64,000 nt of DNA from Bacillota bacterium (GTDB lineage: Bacteria > Bacillota > Syntrophomonadia > Syntrophomonadales > Syntrophomonadaceae), in the NCBI GenBank assembly GCA_029550685.1, contig JAKPGY010000115.1:1-64000 (forward strand), written 5' to 3'. The notes beneath the pieces were generated by a model that worked only from the letters and a program-made list of their open reading frames with translations, was not told the origin of the DNA and did not search any database. Shown here piece after piece: positions 35,571 through 44,951 of this stretch (its first letter is position 1; each line of letters begins with the position of its first letter). Both the position numbers and the translations under genes were made by a program.

Positions 35571-36488
35571 ATGGCGCGTGGTGGGAAAGCGGTTCTCCTG
35601 GGGGCTCTGGTTATCATCTATATAGCTGTGGCCACCCACAATCCTCCCTCCTGGTTTAAGTCCTTAGGATACAATCAAGTTCTGGATGCTTATGGCAAGC
35701 TTACTGCCCACCATGCTCCTTTGCAGTGGATTTTTAATCCTGGACTGCGTTCAATCCCTAATCAAACCAGTTCTGCCTATGCCCTAATTCCCAATGAAGA
35801 TAATAATCACCAGCAAAGAATTGAATCAGCCCTGGAAAATGATCCACTAGCCCTGATTGAATCTTCAGCTGTAGATGCTTGGCATACCACCAGTAAAGGA
35901 CAAGAGGCGCTGGGATTGATTCGGGAACGGGCTTATAGAGCCGTGGTTTTTGACGGCGGTCATCATCTGCCTACTCTGGGTTTGGAACCTGATGTTCTGC
36001 TGATTCCGGTTCTTAGGGATACTGCGGTTCATTCCTATATGCGCGATGGCATGTCAGTGCAGGTTCTGCAGCAGCTGCTGGAAAAAATAAATTCTCCCAG
36101 TGTGGCGGTAACTGTATCCCGCTGGTTAGTAGTAAAACGACCCAGCAGCCTGGAAACCCTTACGGAAAGGATCATTGCCGGGGCAGGCCCCAGGGAAGAT
36201 GATCAAGACCATGGATTTGAGCCCTGTGCTTCTCCGGGCATGAGCTGGTATAACGGGTATATTATGGCCTATGTTAGCGGAACCAAACAGGAAAACCCTG
36301 CCGTTTATGCTGCCCGGATCCGGACCCTGAACCAGGAAATTAAAGAAGTATTCGTGGCCTTTAATTATAATAATATTGATCAGCATGAAGCTGCCCAATG
36401 GGCATGCCAGGTGGCGACCCATTTAGGAAGACCGGTTACGGTGGTGAACCGCCCGGTTAAGGTAATTGATCTTTTAAGAGGCAGGTAA
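35571..36488 (+). CDS. Membrane-anchored protein of unknown function
   Basis: I do not recognise a family for this 305-residue protein. The N-terminus has one hydrophobic span (AVLLGALVIIYIAVA, about residues 7-21), so the rest is probably outside the membrane. The mature part is mixed alpha/beta with AVVFDGGHHLPTLG near 123-136, EPDVLLIPVLRDTAVHS and a C-terminal VTVVNRPVKVIDLL. The His-His near 131 could bind a metal. It is packed between deoC (5-bp gap) and recO (4-bp gap), so cotranscribed with era-deoC-recO. The ribosome site is weak (AGAGG close to the ATG). Confidence 0.75.
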   Translation: MARGGKAVLLGALVIIYIAVATHNPPSWFKSLGYNQVLDAYGKLTAHHAPLQWIFNPGLRSIPNQTSSAYALIPNEDNNHQQRIESALENDPLALIESSAVDAWHTTSKGQEALGLIRERAYRAVVFDGGHHLPTLGLEPDVLLIPVLRDTAVHSYMRDGMSVQVLQQLLEKINSPSVAVTVSRWLVVKRPSSLETLTERIIAGAGPREDDQDHGFEPCASPGMSWYNGYIMAYVSGTKQENPAVYAARIRTLNQEIKEVFVAFNYNNIDQHEAAQWACQVATHLGRPVTVVNRPVKVIDLLRGR

Positions 36489-36492
36489 GGCT

Positions 36493-37257
36493 GTGTATTA
36501 TAATGCCCCGGTAATAATTATAAAATCTATTGATTTTGGAGAGGCTGACAAACTGGTTACAGTGTTTTCCGAGCAGTACGGCAAGCTGCGGGCAGTAGCC
36601 CGGGGCATCAAAAAGCCTAAGAGCAGCCTGCGCTCATGTTTACAGCCATTTTGTTACTCCCAGCTTCACTTTTATCAAGGACGGGATCTGGAGTTGATTA
36701 CCCAGGGCCGGCTGTTAGACTTCTTTGGCAACGCCCGGGAAGATCTGGAGAAGACTCTCTATAGCGTTTATCTTATGGAACTTCTCGACAAGTCGCTTAT
36801 GGATAGGATGCCGGCTCCCGAACTGTTTCGCCTGACCCTGGATACCTTGCGCGCTATTAACCACGGTGGACTTAATCCTTTATTGATACGCCGCTTTGAG
36901 CTTAATCTGGCCATACACCTGGGATATCGTCCGGTCTTGGATCAGTGCGTAGCCTGCGGGCAAAACCAGGACCTAACAGGTTTCAACCTGGCGGAGGGAG
37001 GAATGATTTGCCGGAAATGTGCCACTGCTGACACCTACCGCCTAATCCCCCTGTCCGGCGAATGTTTGGCTATTCTTCGCCAGTTGGAAAAGGCCAGCAG
37101 CGCTATGTTGACAAGGTTAAGAGCATCGGACACTGCTTTAGACCAAATGGAGCACTTCCTGGAACAATACCTGGAATATTTCTTAGAAAGGCAGTTTAAA
37201 TTAAAGGAAACTATCCGCTACCTGAAACCTTCCCGGCGGCGCATTGACAACCCCTGA
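36493..37257 (+). CDS. recO: DNA repair protein RecO
   Basis: RecO loads RecA on single-stranded DNA with RecR. The 254-residue protein has an N-terminal OB fold (VIIIKSIDFGEADKLVTVFS) and the segment KLRAVARGIKKPKSS. A zinc site is formed by CVACGQNQDLTGFNL and MICRKC near residues 155-180. The start is GTG. It follows the unknown 305-residue gene by 4 bp. Confidence 0.95.
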   Translation: MYYNAPVIIIKSIDFGEADKLVTVFSEQYGKLRAVARGIKKPKSSLRSCLQPFCYSQLHFYQGRDLELITQGRLLDFFGNAREDLEKTLYSVYLMELLDKSLMDRMPAPELFRLTLDTLRAINHGGLNPLLIRRFELNLAIHLGYRPVLDQCVACGQNQDLTGFNLAEGGMICRKCATADTYRLIPLSGECLAILRQLEKASSAMLTRLRASDTALDQMEHFLEQYLEYFLERQFKLKETIRYLKPSRRRIDNP

Positions 37258-37265
37258 AGGGATGG

Positions 37266-37295
37266 TTAAACTAATAGCAAATTTGTGCTTATAAT
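37266..37295 (+). promoter_or_regulatory. Likely promoter of the glyQS T-box leader
   Basis: TATAAT at 37290-37295 is a consensus -10. An 18-bp spacer separates it from a weak -35 (TTAAAC, 37266-37271). Transcription would begin near 37302, giving a leader of about 260 nt. Confidence 0.5.
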
Positions 37296-37301
37296 TTTTC
37301 A

Positions 37302-37524
37302 TATCTGACGATGAAAAAGAGGAGTAGAAAATAACATCCTTAAACAGAGAGCCGGTGGCGGCTGAGAACCGGTAGGGGTTATTTTTGAAGGCGCTTTGGA
37401 GTCACAGGAGGAACGCTGCTTGGGCAGTTAGTAAAACCTGATCCAACGAAGGTGGGCTTTAGCAAAGCCAATCAGGGTGGAACCGCGGGTTATCCCGTCC
37501 CTGCTTTATCAGGGACGGGTTTTA
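37302..37524 (+). promoter_or_regulatory. Glycine T-box riboswitch (glyQS type)
   Basis: The T-box sequence AGGGTGGAACCGCG lies at 37474-37487. The base after GGTGG is A, which pairs with the U discriminator of tRNA-Gly. GAAGGCG at 37387-37393 places a GGC glycine codon in the specifier context. Stem I can pair AAAATAAC with GTTATTTT. A terminator (CCCGTCCCTG / CAGGGACGGG, then TTTT) spans 37494-37523 and competes with the T-box antiterminator. Uncharged tRNA-Gly should prevent termination and turn on glyQ-glyS. Confidence 0.92.
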
Positions 37525-37559
37525 TCATTTTAAACCAACGAAGGAGGAATACTTGCTCG

Positions 37560-38471
37560 ATGAACTTTCAGGAGATAATTCTGAACCTGCAAAATTACTG
37601 GGCTCGGCAGGGCTGCATCATTCAACAGCCTTATGACGTAGAAAAAGGTGCAGGTACTATGAATCCGGCTACATTTTTACGTGCCATTGGCCCCGAGCCC
37701 TGGAACGTAGCTTATGTAGAGCCTTCCCGCCGGCCTACCGACGGCCGCTATGGCGAAAACCCCAATCGCCTCCAGCATTACTATCAATACCAGGTAATCC
37801 TGAAACCATCTCCGGACAATGTTATTGATTTATACCTGGATAGTTTAAAGGAACTGGGCATCCAACCAGAGGAGCATGATATTCGCCTGGTGGAGGACAA
37901 CTGGGAATCACCTACCCTGGGTGCCTGGGGTCTGGGTTGGGAAATCTGGCTGGATGGCATGGAAGTCACCCAGTTTACTTACTTCCAGCAGTGCGGGGGA
38001 TTTGACTGCTACCCGGTGTGCGCGGAAATTACGTATGGCCTGGAACGGATAGCCATGTTTATTCAGAACAAGGAAAGCGTCTTCGATATCGAGTGGGTGG
38101 ATGGCATCACTTACGCTGATGTACACCACCAGGGAGAAGTGGATTATTCCCACTATAACTTTGAATGTGCTGATGTATCTACTTTGATGACTATGTTTAA
38201 CCTATGTGAAAAAGAGGCTTTCGCTGTAGCCGATAAAAAACTGGTTCAGCCGGCCTATGATTATGTTCTCAAATGCTCCCATCTATTTAACCTGCTGGAT
38301 GCCCGCGGGGCTATCAGTGTAACTGAGCGCACCGGGTATATCGGCCGGGTGCGTAATTTGGCCCGCCGGGTAGCTATTGAATACCTGGAGCAGCGCAAGC
38401 GCCTGGGATACCCCTTGCTTAAGGATGAGCAGCTGCGCCAGCAGGTTCTGTCTGCAGAGGAGGTGGAATAA
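37560..38471 (+). CDS. glyQ: Glycyl-tRNA synthetase alpha subunit
   Basis: GlyQ is the class II catalytic subunit of the alpha2beta2 glycyl-tRNA synthetase. From ATG 37560 the protein is 303 residues, the normal length. It has [19 protein letters not shown] and [21 protein letters not shown] in motif 2. The longer reading from 37452 runs through the T-box and is rejected. AAGGAGG at 37541-37547 is the ribosome site. It is followed by glyS after one base. Confidence 0.97.
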   Translation: MNFQEIILNLQNYWARQGCIIQQPYDVEKGAGTMNPATFLRAIGPEPWNVAYVEPSRRPTDGRYGENPNRLQHYYQYQVILKPSPDNVIDLYLDSLKELGIQPEEHDIRLVEDNWESPTLGAWGLGWEIWLDGMEVTQFTYFQQCGGFDCYPVCAEITYGLERIAMFIQNKESVFDIEWVDGITYADVHHQGEVDYSHYNFECADVSTLMTMFNLCEKEAFAVADKKLVQPAYDYVLKCSHLFNLLDARGAISVTERTGYIGRVRNLARRVAIEYLEQRKRLGYPLLKDEQLRQQVLSAEEVE

Positions 38472-38472
38472 G

Positions 38473-40533
38473 ATGGCCAAGGATCTTTTACTGGAAATCG
38501 GTGTGGAAGAAATGCCTTCTGCTTATATGCCCGGAGCGGTACGGGATCTGCAGGAACTGGCCCAGCAGCGTTTGGGTGAAGCCCGTCTGCAGTGGGAGCA
38601 GCTGGATGTATATGCTACACCCCGCCGGTTGGTACTTTATGTAAAGCAGCTAGCAGAGCAACAAAGTGATGCCATAATCGAGAATCGTGGTCCCAAAAAG
38701 CAGATGGCCTTTGATGAGCAAGGCAATCCCACCAAAGCCTGTCAGGGCTTTGCCCGTGGTCAGGGAGTAAAGGTGGAGGATCTTCAAATTAAAGAGGTAA
38801 ACGGCATAGAGTATGTTTTTGCCGTTAAAAATTTGACGGGACAGCCTGCCGGGCAGGTGCTGCCCGATCTATTAACAGGCCTGATTACTTCCATGCCCTT
38901 CCCCAAATCAATGCGCTGGGGGTATTACCACACTCGTTTTGCCCGGCCCATTCGCTGGCTGGTAGCCTTATTTGACGATCAGGTAATTCCTATTGAAATT
39001 GAGAACCTGACCAGCGGACGAACCACCTGGGGACATCGCTTCCTGGCTACAGAACCATTGACCATAGCCGACCCTCAGGATTACATGCGCCAGATGGAGT
39101 CTCATTATGTGGTATTGAACCAACAGGTGCGTAGGGAAATGATCTGGAAGCAGGTATTGGAGGCAGCAGCTCAGGCAGGTGGAGTACCTATGGAAAACCC
39201 GGACCTGCTGGAGGAAATCAATTACCTGGTAGAATATCCAACTGCTTTTACCGGCCGTTTTTCCGAATCATACTTGCAGGTGCCTCCGGAGGTATTAACT
39301 ACCACCATGATCGCTAACCAGCGCTATTTCCCGGTATATGATGAGTCAGGCCATCTGATGCCAGCTTTTGTAGCGGTACGCAACGGTGGCCAGGATCACC
39401 TGCATAATGTTCAGGCGGGCAATGAAAGGGTACTAAGGGCTCGTCTGGAAGATGCCCTGTTCTTCTGGAATGAAGATAATAAAAAACCGCTGGAAGCTTT
39501 TAACCAGGGATTGCCCCAAGTTCTATTCCAGGAAAGGCTGGGCAGTTTGGAACGCAAAGTGCAAAGAGTGGAAGCTATTGCCCTTAATTTATGCCAGGAT
39601 ACTGGTCTGGGTAAACCTGAATTGGTAAAAAGAGCAGCTCAGTTGAGCAAATCTGATCTATTAAGCAGTATGGTATACGAGTTCCCGGAACTGCAGGGAA
39701 TAATGGGTCGGTATTATGCTCAGAACAGTGGGGAAGATCCCCAGGTTGCCCAGGCTATTTTTGAGCATTATTTACCTCGCTTTGCTGGTGACCAGCTGCC
39801 CCAAAGTGATGTGGGGATAGTATTGAGCCTGGCCGAGAAAATTCACAATTTAATGGGCTGTTTCTGCATAGGCATCAAACCCACCGGATCCCAGGATCCC
39901 TATGCCCTGCGCCGGCAAGCTCTGGGACTGGTACACATTATCATGGAGCACCAGCTGAATATTGATCTGCAGCGAGTTTTCGGAGAAGCCTACCGCCAGT
40001 TTAGTGAGGTCCAGCCTGATGTGGATGAGGAAACCGCTGTTCAGGAGCTGTTGGATTTCGTTCTGCAGCGCATGAAAGGAGTTCTGGCCGAGCAGAAGTT
40101 TTCCTATGATGTCATTGACAGCGTTATGGCCAAAACGACTGGTTACCTGCAGGACATATATACCCGAGCCCAGGTGGTCCAGGAACTGAAAAAGTCTCCT
40201 CAGTTTGAGGATTTAATGGTGGTGTTCAACCGCAGCCATAACCTCAGTAAAAAGTGGGAACAGACTACGGTGCAAACCGGTGTTCTGGAAGATGACAGCG
40301 AAAAAGAGCTGTACCAGCAGCTAGCAGCGGTTCGGTCCCGCCTGACTGACCCCATAGATTATCAAGAACTGATCAAGGACCTGACCGGACTACGCCCCTA
40401 TCTGGACCGGTTTTTTGAAGCAGTAATGGTTATGGTTGAAAATGAGAAGCTGAAGGAAAATCGACTCAGTTTACTGCGCTCCATAGCGGTGCTCTGTCAA
40501 CAAGTAGCAGATTTCAGCAAAATAGTTCAATAA
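38473..40533 (+). CDS. glyS: Glycyl-tRNA synthetase beta subunit
   Basis: GlyS is the tRNA-binding subunit of the heterotetramer. From ATG 38473 it is 686 residues, with family segments DLLLEIGVEEMPSAYMPGAV, SMRWGYYHTRFARPIRWLVA and KPTGSQDPYALRRQALGL. The upstream reading from 38377 overlaps glyQ and lacks a site; AGAGGAGGTGG precedes the chosen ATG. glyQ and glyS are separate genes here, as in Bacillus. Confidence 0.97.
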   Translation: MAKDLLLEIGVEEMPSAYMPGAVRDLQELAQQRLGEARLQWEQLDVYATPRRLVLYVKQLAEQQSDAIIENRGPKKQMAFDEQGNPTKACQGFARGQGVKVEDLQIKEVNGIEYVFAVKNLTGQPAGQVLPDLLTGLITSMPFPKSMRWGYYHTRFARPIRWLVALFDDQVIPIEIENLTSGRTTWGHRFLATEPLTIADPQDYMRQMESHYVVLNQQVRREMIWKQVLEAAAQAGGVPMENPDLLEEINYLVEYPTAFTGRFSESYLQVPPEVLTTTMIANQRYFPVYDESGHLMPAFVAVRNGGQDHLHNVQAGNERVLRARLEDALFFWNEDNKKPLEAFNQGLPQVLFQERLGSLERKVQRVEAIALNLCQDTGLGKPELVKRAAQLSKSDLLSSMVYEFPELQGIMGRYYAQNSGEDPQVAQAIFEHYLPRFAGDQLPQSDVGIVLSLAEKIHNLMGCFCIGIKPTGSQDPYALRRQALGLVHIIMEHQLNIDLQRVFGEAYRQFSEVQPDVDEETAVQELLDFVLQRMKGVLAEQKFSYDVIDSVMAKTTGYLQDIYTRAQVVQELKKSPQFEDLMVVFNRSHNLSKKWEQTTVQTGVLEDDSEKELYQQLAAVRSRLTDPIDYQELIKDLTGLRPYLDRFFEAVMVMVENEKLKENRLSLLRSIAVLCQQVADFSKIVQ

Positions 40534-40626
40534 AAAATAAAGCAAACAGGATTTCTTTTTGCCGAAATAGTATATATAATTATTATGATTTAACCCAAAA
40601 AGTATAGCATAATTAGGCGGGGGAAT

Positions 40627-41265
40627 ATGATCGAGCTGAGTGAACGGCAAGAGAAAATCGTGGAGATAGTCAGGGAAAATGGACCAATTACCGGAGAAAA
40701 GATCGCTGAGATGTTAGCTGTATCCAGAGCTGCTCTGCGTCCGGATCTAGCCGTTTTGACTATGTCAGGTTTTCTGGAAGCTAAGCCGCGGGTTGGTTAT
40801 ACTTTCAGAACTGAGGGAGTAGAGAACCAGATTCGCCGGGTGCTTAACCAGTATAGAGTACGTGACATCCAGTCAAGACCGGTGATTGTAAAAGAAACCT
40901 GTAGTATTTACGATGCCATAGTGACACTGTTCGTAGAGGATACCGGCAGCATATTTGTAGTGGATAATGACAACTTCTTGTCAGGAATAGTATCTCGTAA
41001 AGACCTTCTTAAGACCACCTTGGGACAGGCGGATATCCATAAAGTTCCGGTCAGTGTCATTATGACTCGTATGCCTAACATTATTACCACGAATTTAGAA
41101 GAAACTGTAGTAGAAGCTGTTAAGAAAGTGGTGGAACATGAGGTGGACAGCCTGCCCGTGGTAAGATGCTTTTTGGATGCTGAAGGTAGCGAAAAGCTTG
41201 AGGTGGTCGGCAAAGTTACTAAAACCAATATTGCCAGACTATTCTTGGATATAGCCAGTATGTGA
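40627..41265 (+). CDS. ccpN: CcpN-type repressor (HTH plus CBS pair)
   Basis: CcpN represses gluconeogenic genes in Bacillus, sensing adenine nucleotides through CBS domains. The 212-residue protein has an N-terminal winged helix (SERQEKIVEIVRENGPITGE, then AVSRAALRPDLAVL) and two CBS repeats (about residues 80-205; FVVDNDNFLSGIVSRKDLL is one core). It directly precedes ppsR, the same pairing as ccpN-yqfL in Bacillus, and lies close to PEP synthase and PPDK. Repression of those genes is a reasonable inference. Confidence 0.9.
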   Translation: MIELSERQEKIVEIVRENGPITGEKIAEMLAVSRAALRPDLAVLTMSGFLEAKPRVGYTFRTEGVENQIRRVLNQYRVRDIQSRPVIVKETCSIYDAIVTLFVEDTGSIFVVDNDNFLSGIVSRKDLLKTTLGQADIHKVPVSVIMTRMPNIITTNLEETVVEAVKKVVEHEVDSLPVVRCFLDAEGSEKLEVVGKVTKTNIARLFLDIASM

Positions 41266-41283
41266 AACGAGGGGGTATAAGTT

Positions 41284-42105
41284 TTGACCAATCACTTACC
41301 TGGAGTCTATATTGTATCGGACTCCATAGGTGAGACCGCGGAAATGGTAGTAAGAGCTGCGGCCAGCCAATTCAATTCGGGTAATATGGAGATCCGCAGA
41401 GTTCCCAATATATCTGATAAGGAAACTCTGAAAGAGATCGTTAATCATGCTCGGGATATGGGCTTTATGATTGCTTACACACTGGTTGTGGACGAGTTGG
41501 CAGCTTATCTACAGGAAGAAGCAGATATAGCAGGTGTAGTGTGTATTGATATCCTGGGACCTTTGATAGAAGCCTTCAAAAAGATAAGTGCTATTGAACC
41601 CAAAAAGGAGCCGGGTTTATTGCGTAAAGTGGATGAAATGTATTACCGCCGGGTGGAAGCGGTAGAGTTTGCAGTCCGCTATGATGATGGCAAAGATCCG
41701 CGAGGCATTAATCTGGCTGATATTGTGTTGGTTGGCGTATCCCGCACCTCCAAAACACCACTGTCCATGTATTTGGCTCACAAGAGAATAAAGGTGGCCA
41801 ATGTGCCTTTGGTGCCTGAGGTAGCTCCTCCAGAGGAACTGTTTGCCGCTGAAAGAGGAAAAGTAATTGGGTTAACTATCCAACCGGAACAATTAAACCA
41901 TATTCGCGCCGAACGGCTGAAAACCTTAGGATTGAAGGGGCAGGCCAGTTATGCTAATTCAGAACGTATTTTGGAAGAATTGGAGTTTGCTCACCAGGTA
42001 ATGAAGCGCTTGGGCTGTCCAGTCATTGATGTGACTAACAAGGCTGTGGAGGAAACGGCCAGTAAGATATTGGAAATATATTACCGGAGGTTAAGTAATG
42101 TCTAG
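41284..42105 (+). CDS. ppsR: Bifunctional PPDK/PEP synthase kinase-phosphorylase
   Basis: This DUF299 protein phosphorylates a Thr next to the catalytic His of pyruvate phosphate dikinase or PEP synthase with ADP. It removes the phosphate with Pi. The 273-residue protein starts YIVSDSIGETAEMVVRAA and has the nucleotide motif VGVSRTSKTPLSMYLA near residues 150-165. The start is TTG behind a GGGGG site. The two possible targets are immediately downstream: PEP synthase (GGRTCHAA) and PPDK (GGMTSHAA). Confidence 0.93.
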   Translation: MTNHLPGVYIVSDSIGETAEMVVRAAASQFNSGNMEIRRVPNISDKETLKEIVNHARDMGFMIAYTLVVDELAAYLQEEADIAGVVCIDILGPLIEAFKKISAIEPKKEPGLLRKVDEMYYRRVEAVEFAVRYDDGKDPRGINLADIVLVGVSRTSKTPLSMYLAHKRIKVANVPLVPEVAPPEELFAAERGKVIGLTIQPEQLNHIRAERLKTLGLKGQASYANSERILEELEFAHQVMKRLGCPVIDVTNKAVEETASKILEIYYRRLSNV

Positions 42106-42276
42106 TCAGATATGAGTGAGACCAAGGGGGAGTGGTAAAGCCTAGATAACAAAACAAGTTTGGAACGCTGTATTTAGGGCAAGTCAACCCAAGGCCTGTC
42201 TAGAATCTTCCTCGTTTTGAGGATGGTAGTTGGATCTATACGTGACGTGGTAATTCATGAAGAAGGATCTGATATA

Positions 42277-44619
42277 ATGGGTTATCGTTTTATTAAATGG
42301 TTTGAGGAGCTGTCCAAACAAGATATAGCTTTAGTTGGCGGCAAAGGGGCCAACTTAGGTGAACTTACCCAGGCAGGTATACAAGTACCGCCTGGTTTTT
42401 GCGTTACTGCCTATGCATACCGGTACTTTATTCAATCCACCGGTTTGCAGGAAAAAATTCGCGCCTTAATGGCGGAAACTAACATCAATGATACCCGAGA
42501 CTTAGATGAAAAAACCTCGGTGATCCGGCAAATGATCACCTCAACTCCTATGCCCATCGAAATCAAAGAAGAAATTTGTTCTGCTTATGAGATATTGAGC
42601 AATGCGGGTAGTTATCCCAGGGTGGCTATACGCAGTTCGGCTACCGCGGAAGACTTACCGGATGCTTCCTTCGCCGGACAACAGGATACTTACCTGAACA
42701 TAATGGGAACCCAGGAAGTAGTGCTGTATGTGCAGAAGTGCTGGGCTTCTTTATGGACATCCCGGGCTGCCTACTATCGCCAGACTCAGAATTTTGACCA
42801 TTTTGATGTTTACTTGTCGGCAGTGGTGCAAAAGCTGGTCACAGCGGACAAGGCCGGGGTAGCTTTCACATCCAACCCGGTAACTAACAACCTGGATGAA
42901 ATTGTCATCAACGCTAGTTGGGGCTTAGGTGAAGCGGTGGTGTCAGGTTTAGTTACCCCTGATGATTATATTGTGGAAAAAGGGACCTGGAATATTAAAC
43001 AAACCATAGTTGCTGACAAGAAAACCATGGTGATAAGAGATCCAGACAAGGAAATCGGTACCAGCGCTGTGCCCGTCAGTGAAAGACTAGGTAATGAATA
43101 TGTTACCCAGCAGTGCCTTTCTGACCAGGATATTATACGTTTGGCCCAGATATGTTCCCGTATAGAAAAACACTATAATATGCCCATGGACATAGAGTGG
43201 GCATATGATGCCATCGATAATCAATTCTATTTGCTTCAGGCACGTCCGATTACTACATTTAGAGAGGAGAAACCGGAAATGAACACCGTCAAAAAAGAAG
43301 ATCTCGAAGTGTTAGTTAAGGGAATGCCGGCATCTCCGGGAATTGCTTTTGGTAAGGTTAATATTATTAGAGGTAATGATATCTCTACCGTTCAGGAGGG
43401 AGATATTCTGGTAACGGTTATGACCAACCCTGATATGGTTCCGGTAATGAGCAAAGCGCGGGCTATCATTACTGATGAAGGAGGACGGACCTGCCACGCG
43501 GCCATTGTGTCAAGGGAATTAGGGGTTCCCTGTATTGTTGGCTGCCATAGTGCTACTCAGGTTCTCCAACCGGGGCAGGAAGTTACCGTTGATGCTACCC
43601 GGGGGGTGGTCTATAAAGACCTGGTAGATCTCGGGCAGATCAAAAAGGAAAGTGCTGCTGTTGCAGGATTATCACCAGAACTATTAAGACAATTATTCCC
43701 GGTCTGCGGAACCAAGATATACATGAATTTGGGGAATCCCTCCCTGATAGATAAATACAAGGATTTACCCTTTGACGGAATTGGTCTTATGCGAGTGGAA
43801 TTTATTTTTACTAATATCATAAAAGCTCATCCGCTGTATTTGATTAAAACCGGTCAACAGCAGTTTATGATCGACAAGCTAGCTGAAGGGCTGGTAACTG
43901 TAGCGCAGGGTGTCTATCCTCGTCCGGTGGTAGTAAGAATGAGCGATTTCCGTACCAATGAGTTCCGGGGGTTAAAAGGAGGGGAAGAAGTCGAGCCTGT
44001 TGAGAATAATCCCATGATCGGCTGGCGCGGGGTTTCCCGTTACATTTCCCCTGAATACCTGGAAGGTTTTCGCTTGGAATGCAAGGCTATGCGCAAAGCC
44101 CGGGAAGAATACGGTTTGTTAAACATTTGGGCTATGCTGCCCTTTGTCCGTACCACCTGGGAATTGGAGCAGGTAAAGAAGATTATGGAAGAGGAAGGCT
44201 TAAGACAAGGCTTGGACTTTAAACTCTGGATTATGGCTGAAGTACCAGCAGTTATATTTATGGCGGATGAGTTTAGCCAGATGGTGGACGGTTTTAGCAT
44301 TGGCAGTAATGATTTAACCCAGTTGACCCTGGGTGCCGATCGGGACTCCGGAGTACTGGATGGCATGGGCTATTTCGATGAACGGGATCCCGCCGTAAAG
44401 CGGGCTATAGCTCATCTGATTAAAACCGCCCATAAATACGGTAAAACCGTTTCCATATGTGGACAGGCTCCCTCTCTTTATCCTGAATTTACTGAATTTC
44501 TGGTTAAGACCGGTATTGACAGTGTAAGTGTAAATCCCGACCGGGTAATTCAAACCCGCAGACTGGTGGCTTCGGTGGAACAGAAGACTATATTGCAGTT
44601 ACTGAGGGAGAGGCATTAG
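42277..44619 (+). CDS. ppsA: Phosphoenolpyruvate synthase
   Basis: PpsA makes PEP, AMP and Pi from pyruvate and ATP. From ATG 42277 it is 780 residues. The N-terminal ATP-grasp domain has LVGGKGANLGELTQAG and VAIRSSATAEDLPDASFAGQ. The central phosphotransfer His is in DEGGRTCHAAIVSREL. The C-terminal PEP/pyruvate domain ends with VSICGQAPSLYP, whose Cys is catalytic. AGAAGGATC precedes the ATG. The earlier reading from 42217 has no site. Confidence 0.92.
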   Translation: MGYRFIKWFEELSKQDIALVGGKGANLGELTQAGIQVPPGFCVTAYAYRYFIQSTGLQEKIRALMAETNINDTRDLDEKTSVIRQMITSTPMPIEIKEEICSAYEILSNAGSYPRVAIRSSATAEDLPDASFAGQQDTYLNIMGTQEVVLYVQKCWASLWTSRAAYYRQTQNFDHFDVYLSAVVQKLVTADKAGVAFTSNPVTNNLDEIVINASWGLGEAVVSGLVTPDDYIVEKGTWNIKQTIVADKKTMVIRDPDKEIGTSAVPVSERLGNEYVTQQCLSDQDIIRLAQICSRIEKHYNMPMDIEWAYDAIDNQFYLLQARPITTFREEKPEMNTVKKEDLEVLVKGMPASPGIAFGKVNIIRGNDISTVQEGDILVTVMTNPDMVPVMSKARAIITDEGGRTCHAAIVSRELGVPCIVGCHSATQVLQPGQEVTVDATRGVVYKDLVDLGQIKKESAAVAGLSPELLRQLFPVCGTKIYMNLGNPSLIDKYKDLPFDGIGLMRVEFIFTNIIKAHPLYLIKTGQQQFMIDKLAEGLVTVAQGVYPRPVVVRMSDFRTNEFRGLKGGEEVEPVENNPMIGWRGVSRYISPEYLEGFRLECKAMRKAREEYGLLNIWAMLPFVRTTWELEQVKKIMEEEGLRQGLDFKLWIMAEVPAVIFMADEFSQMVDGFSIGSNDLTQLTLGADRDSGVLDGMGYFDERDPAVKRAIAHLIKTAHKYGKTVSICGQAPSLYPEFTEFLVKTGIDSVSVNPDRVIQTRRLVASVEQKTILQLLRERH

Positions 44620-44951
44620 GACAGGTTTGGGACGGATCCCACTGATGCCTGGCCAAGCTTTTGGCAAGTACTTAACCGGCTTATAAACTAGAAAAATAAT
44701 GCAGGTTATATAGATTTTATAGTACTGTTGTGCTATATTTTAGGATGTGAGTTATCTCCCTTATTTTAGAGAATTACGGAGAATTTACCGTATATCTTTA
44801 TCATAAGGGAATTACTTTTATATGCCGGGGTATTAATATACTCGGCTATTTTTGGCTTTATCAAATGCAAGCCTCAAGACCGTGTCATGGCTAAAACTTG
44901 GTTTTAAAAGTTGCTTTTATGCAACGTGAGTGATAGGAGGTTAATGCTAGC
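44620..44951 (+). other. Intergenic leader upstream of PPDK
   Basis: No gene is seen in this 332-bp gap. A short hairpin (GTTGC / GCAAC) lies just before the AGGAGG ribosome site of PPDK, and a small inverted repeat (ACGG / CCGT) lies near 44776-44791. A promoter and CcpN-type control may be here, but no site could be assigned with confidence. Confidence 0.5.

Noticed and set aside
37452-37559. N-terminal extension of GlyQ
   Set aside because: This segment is the T-box antiterminator and terminator; family length fits ATG 37560.
42106-42276. Riboswitch upstream of PEP synthase
   Set aside because: Only a weak hairpin (CCTC/GAGG) is visible and no known aptamer motif was recognised.
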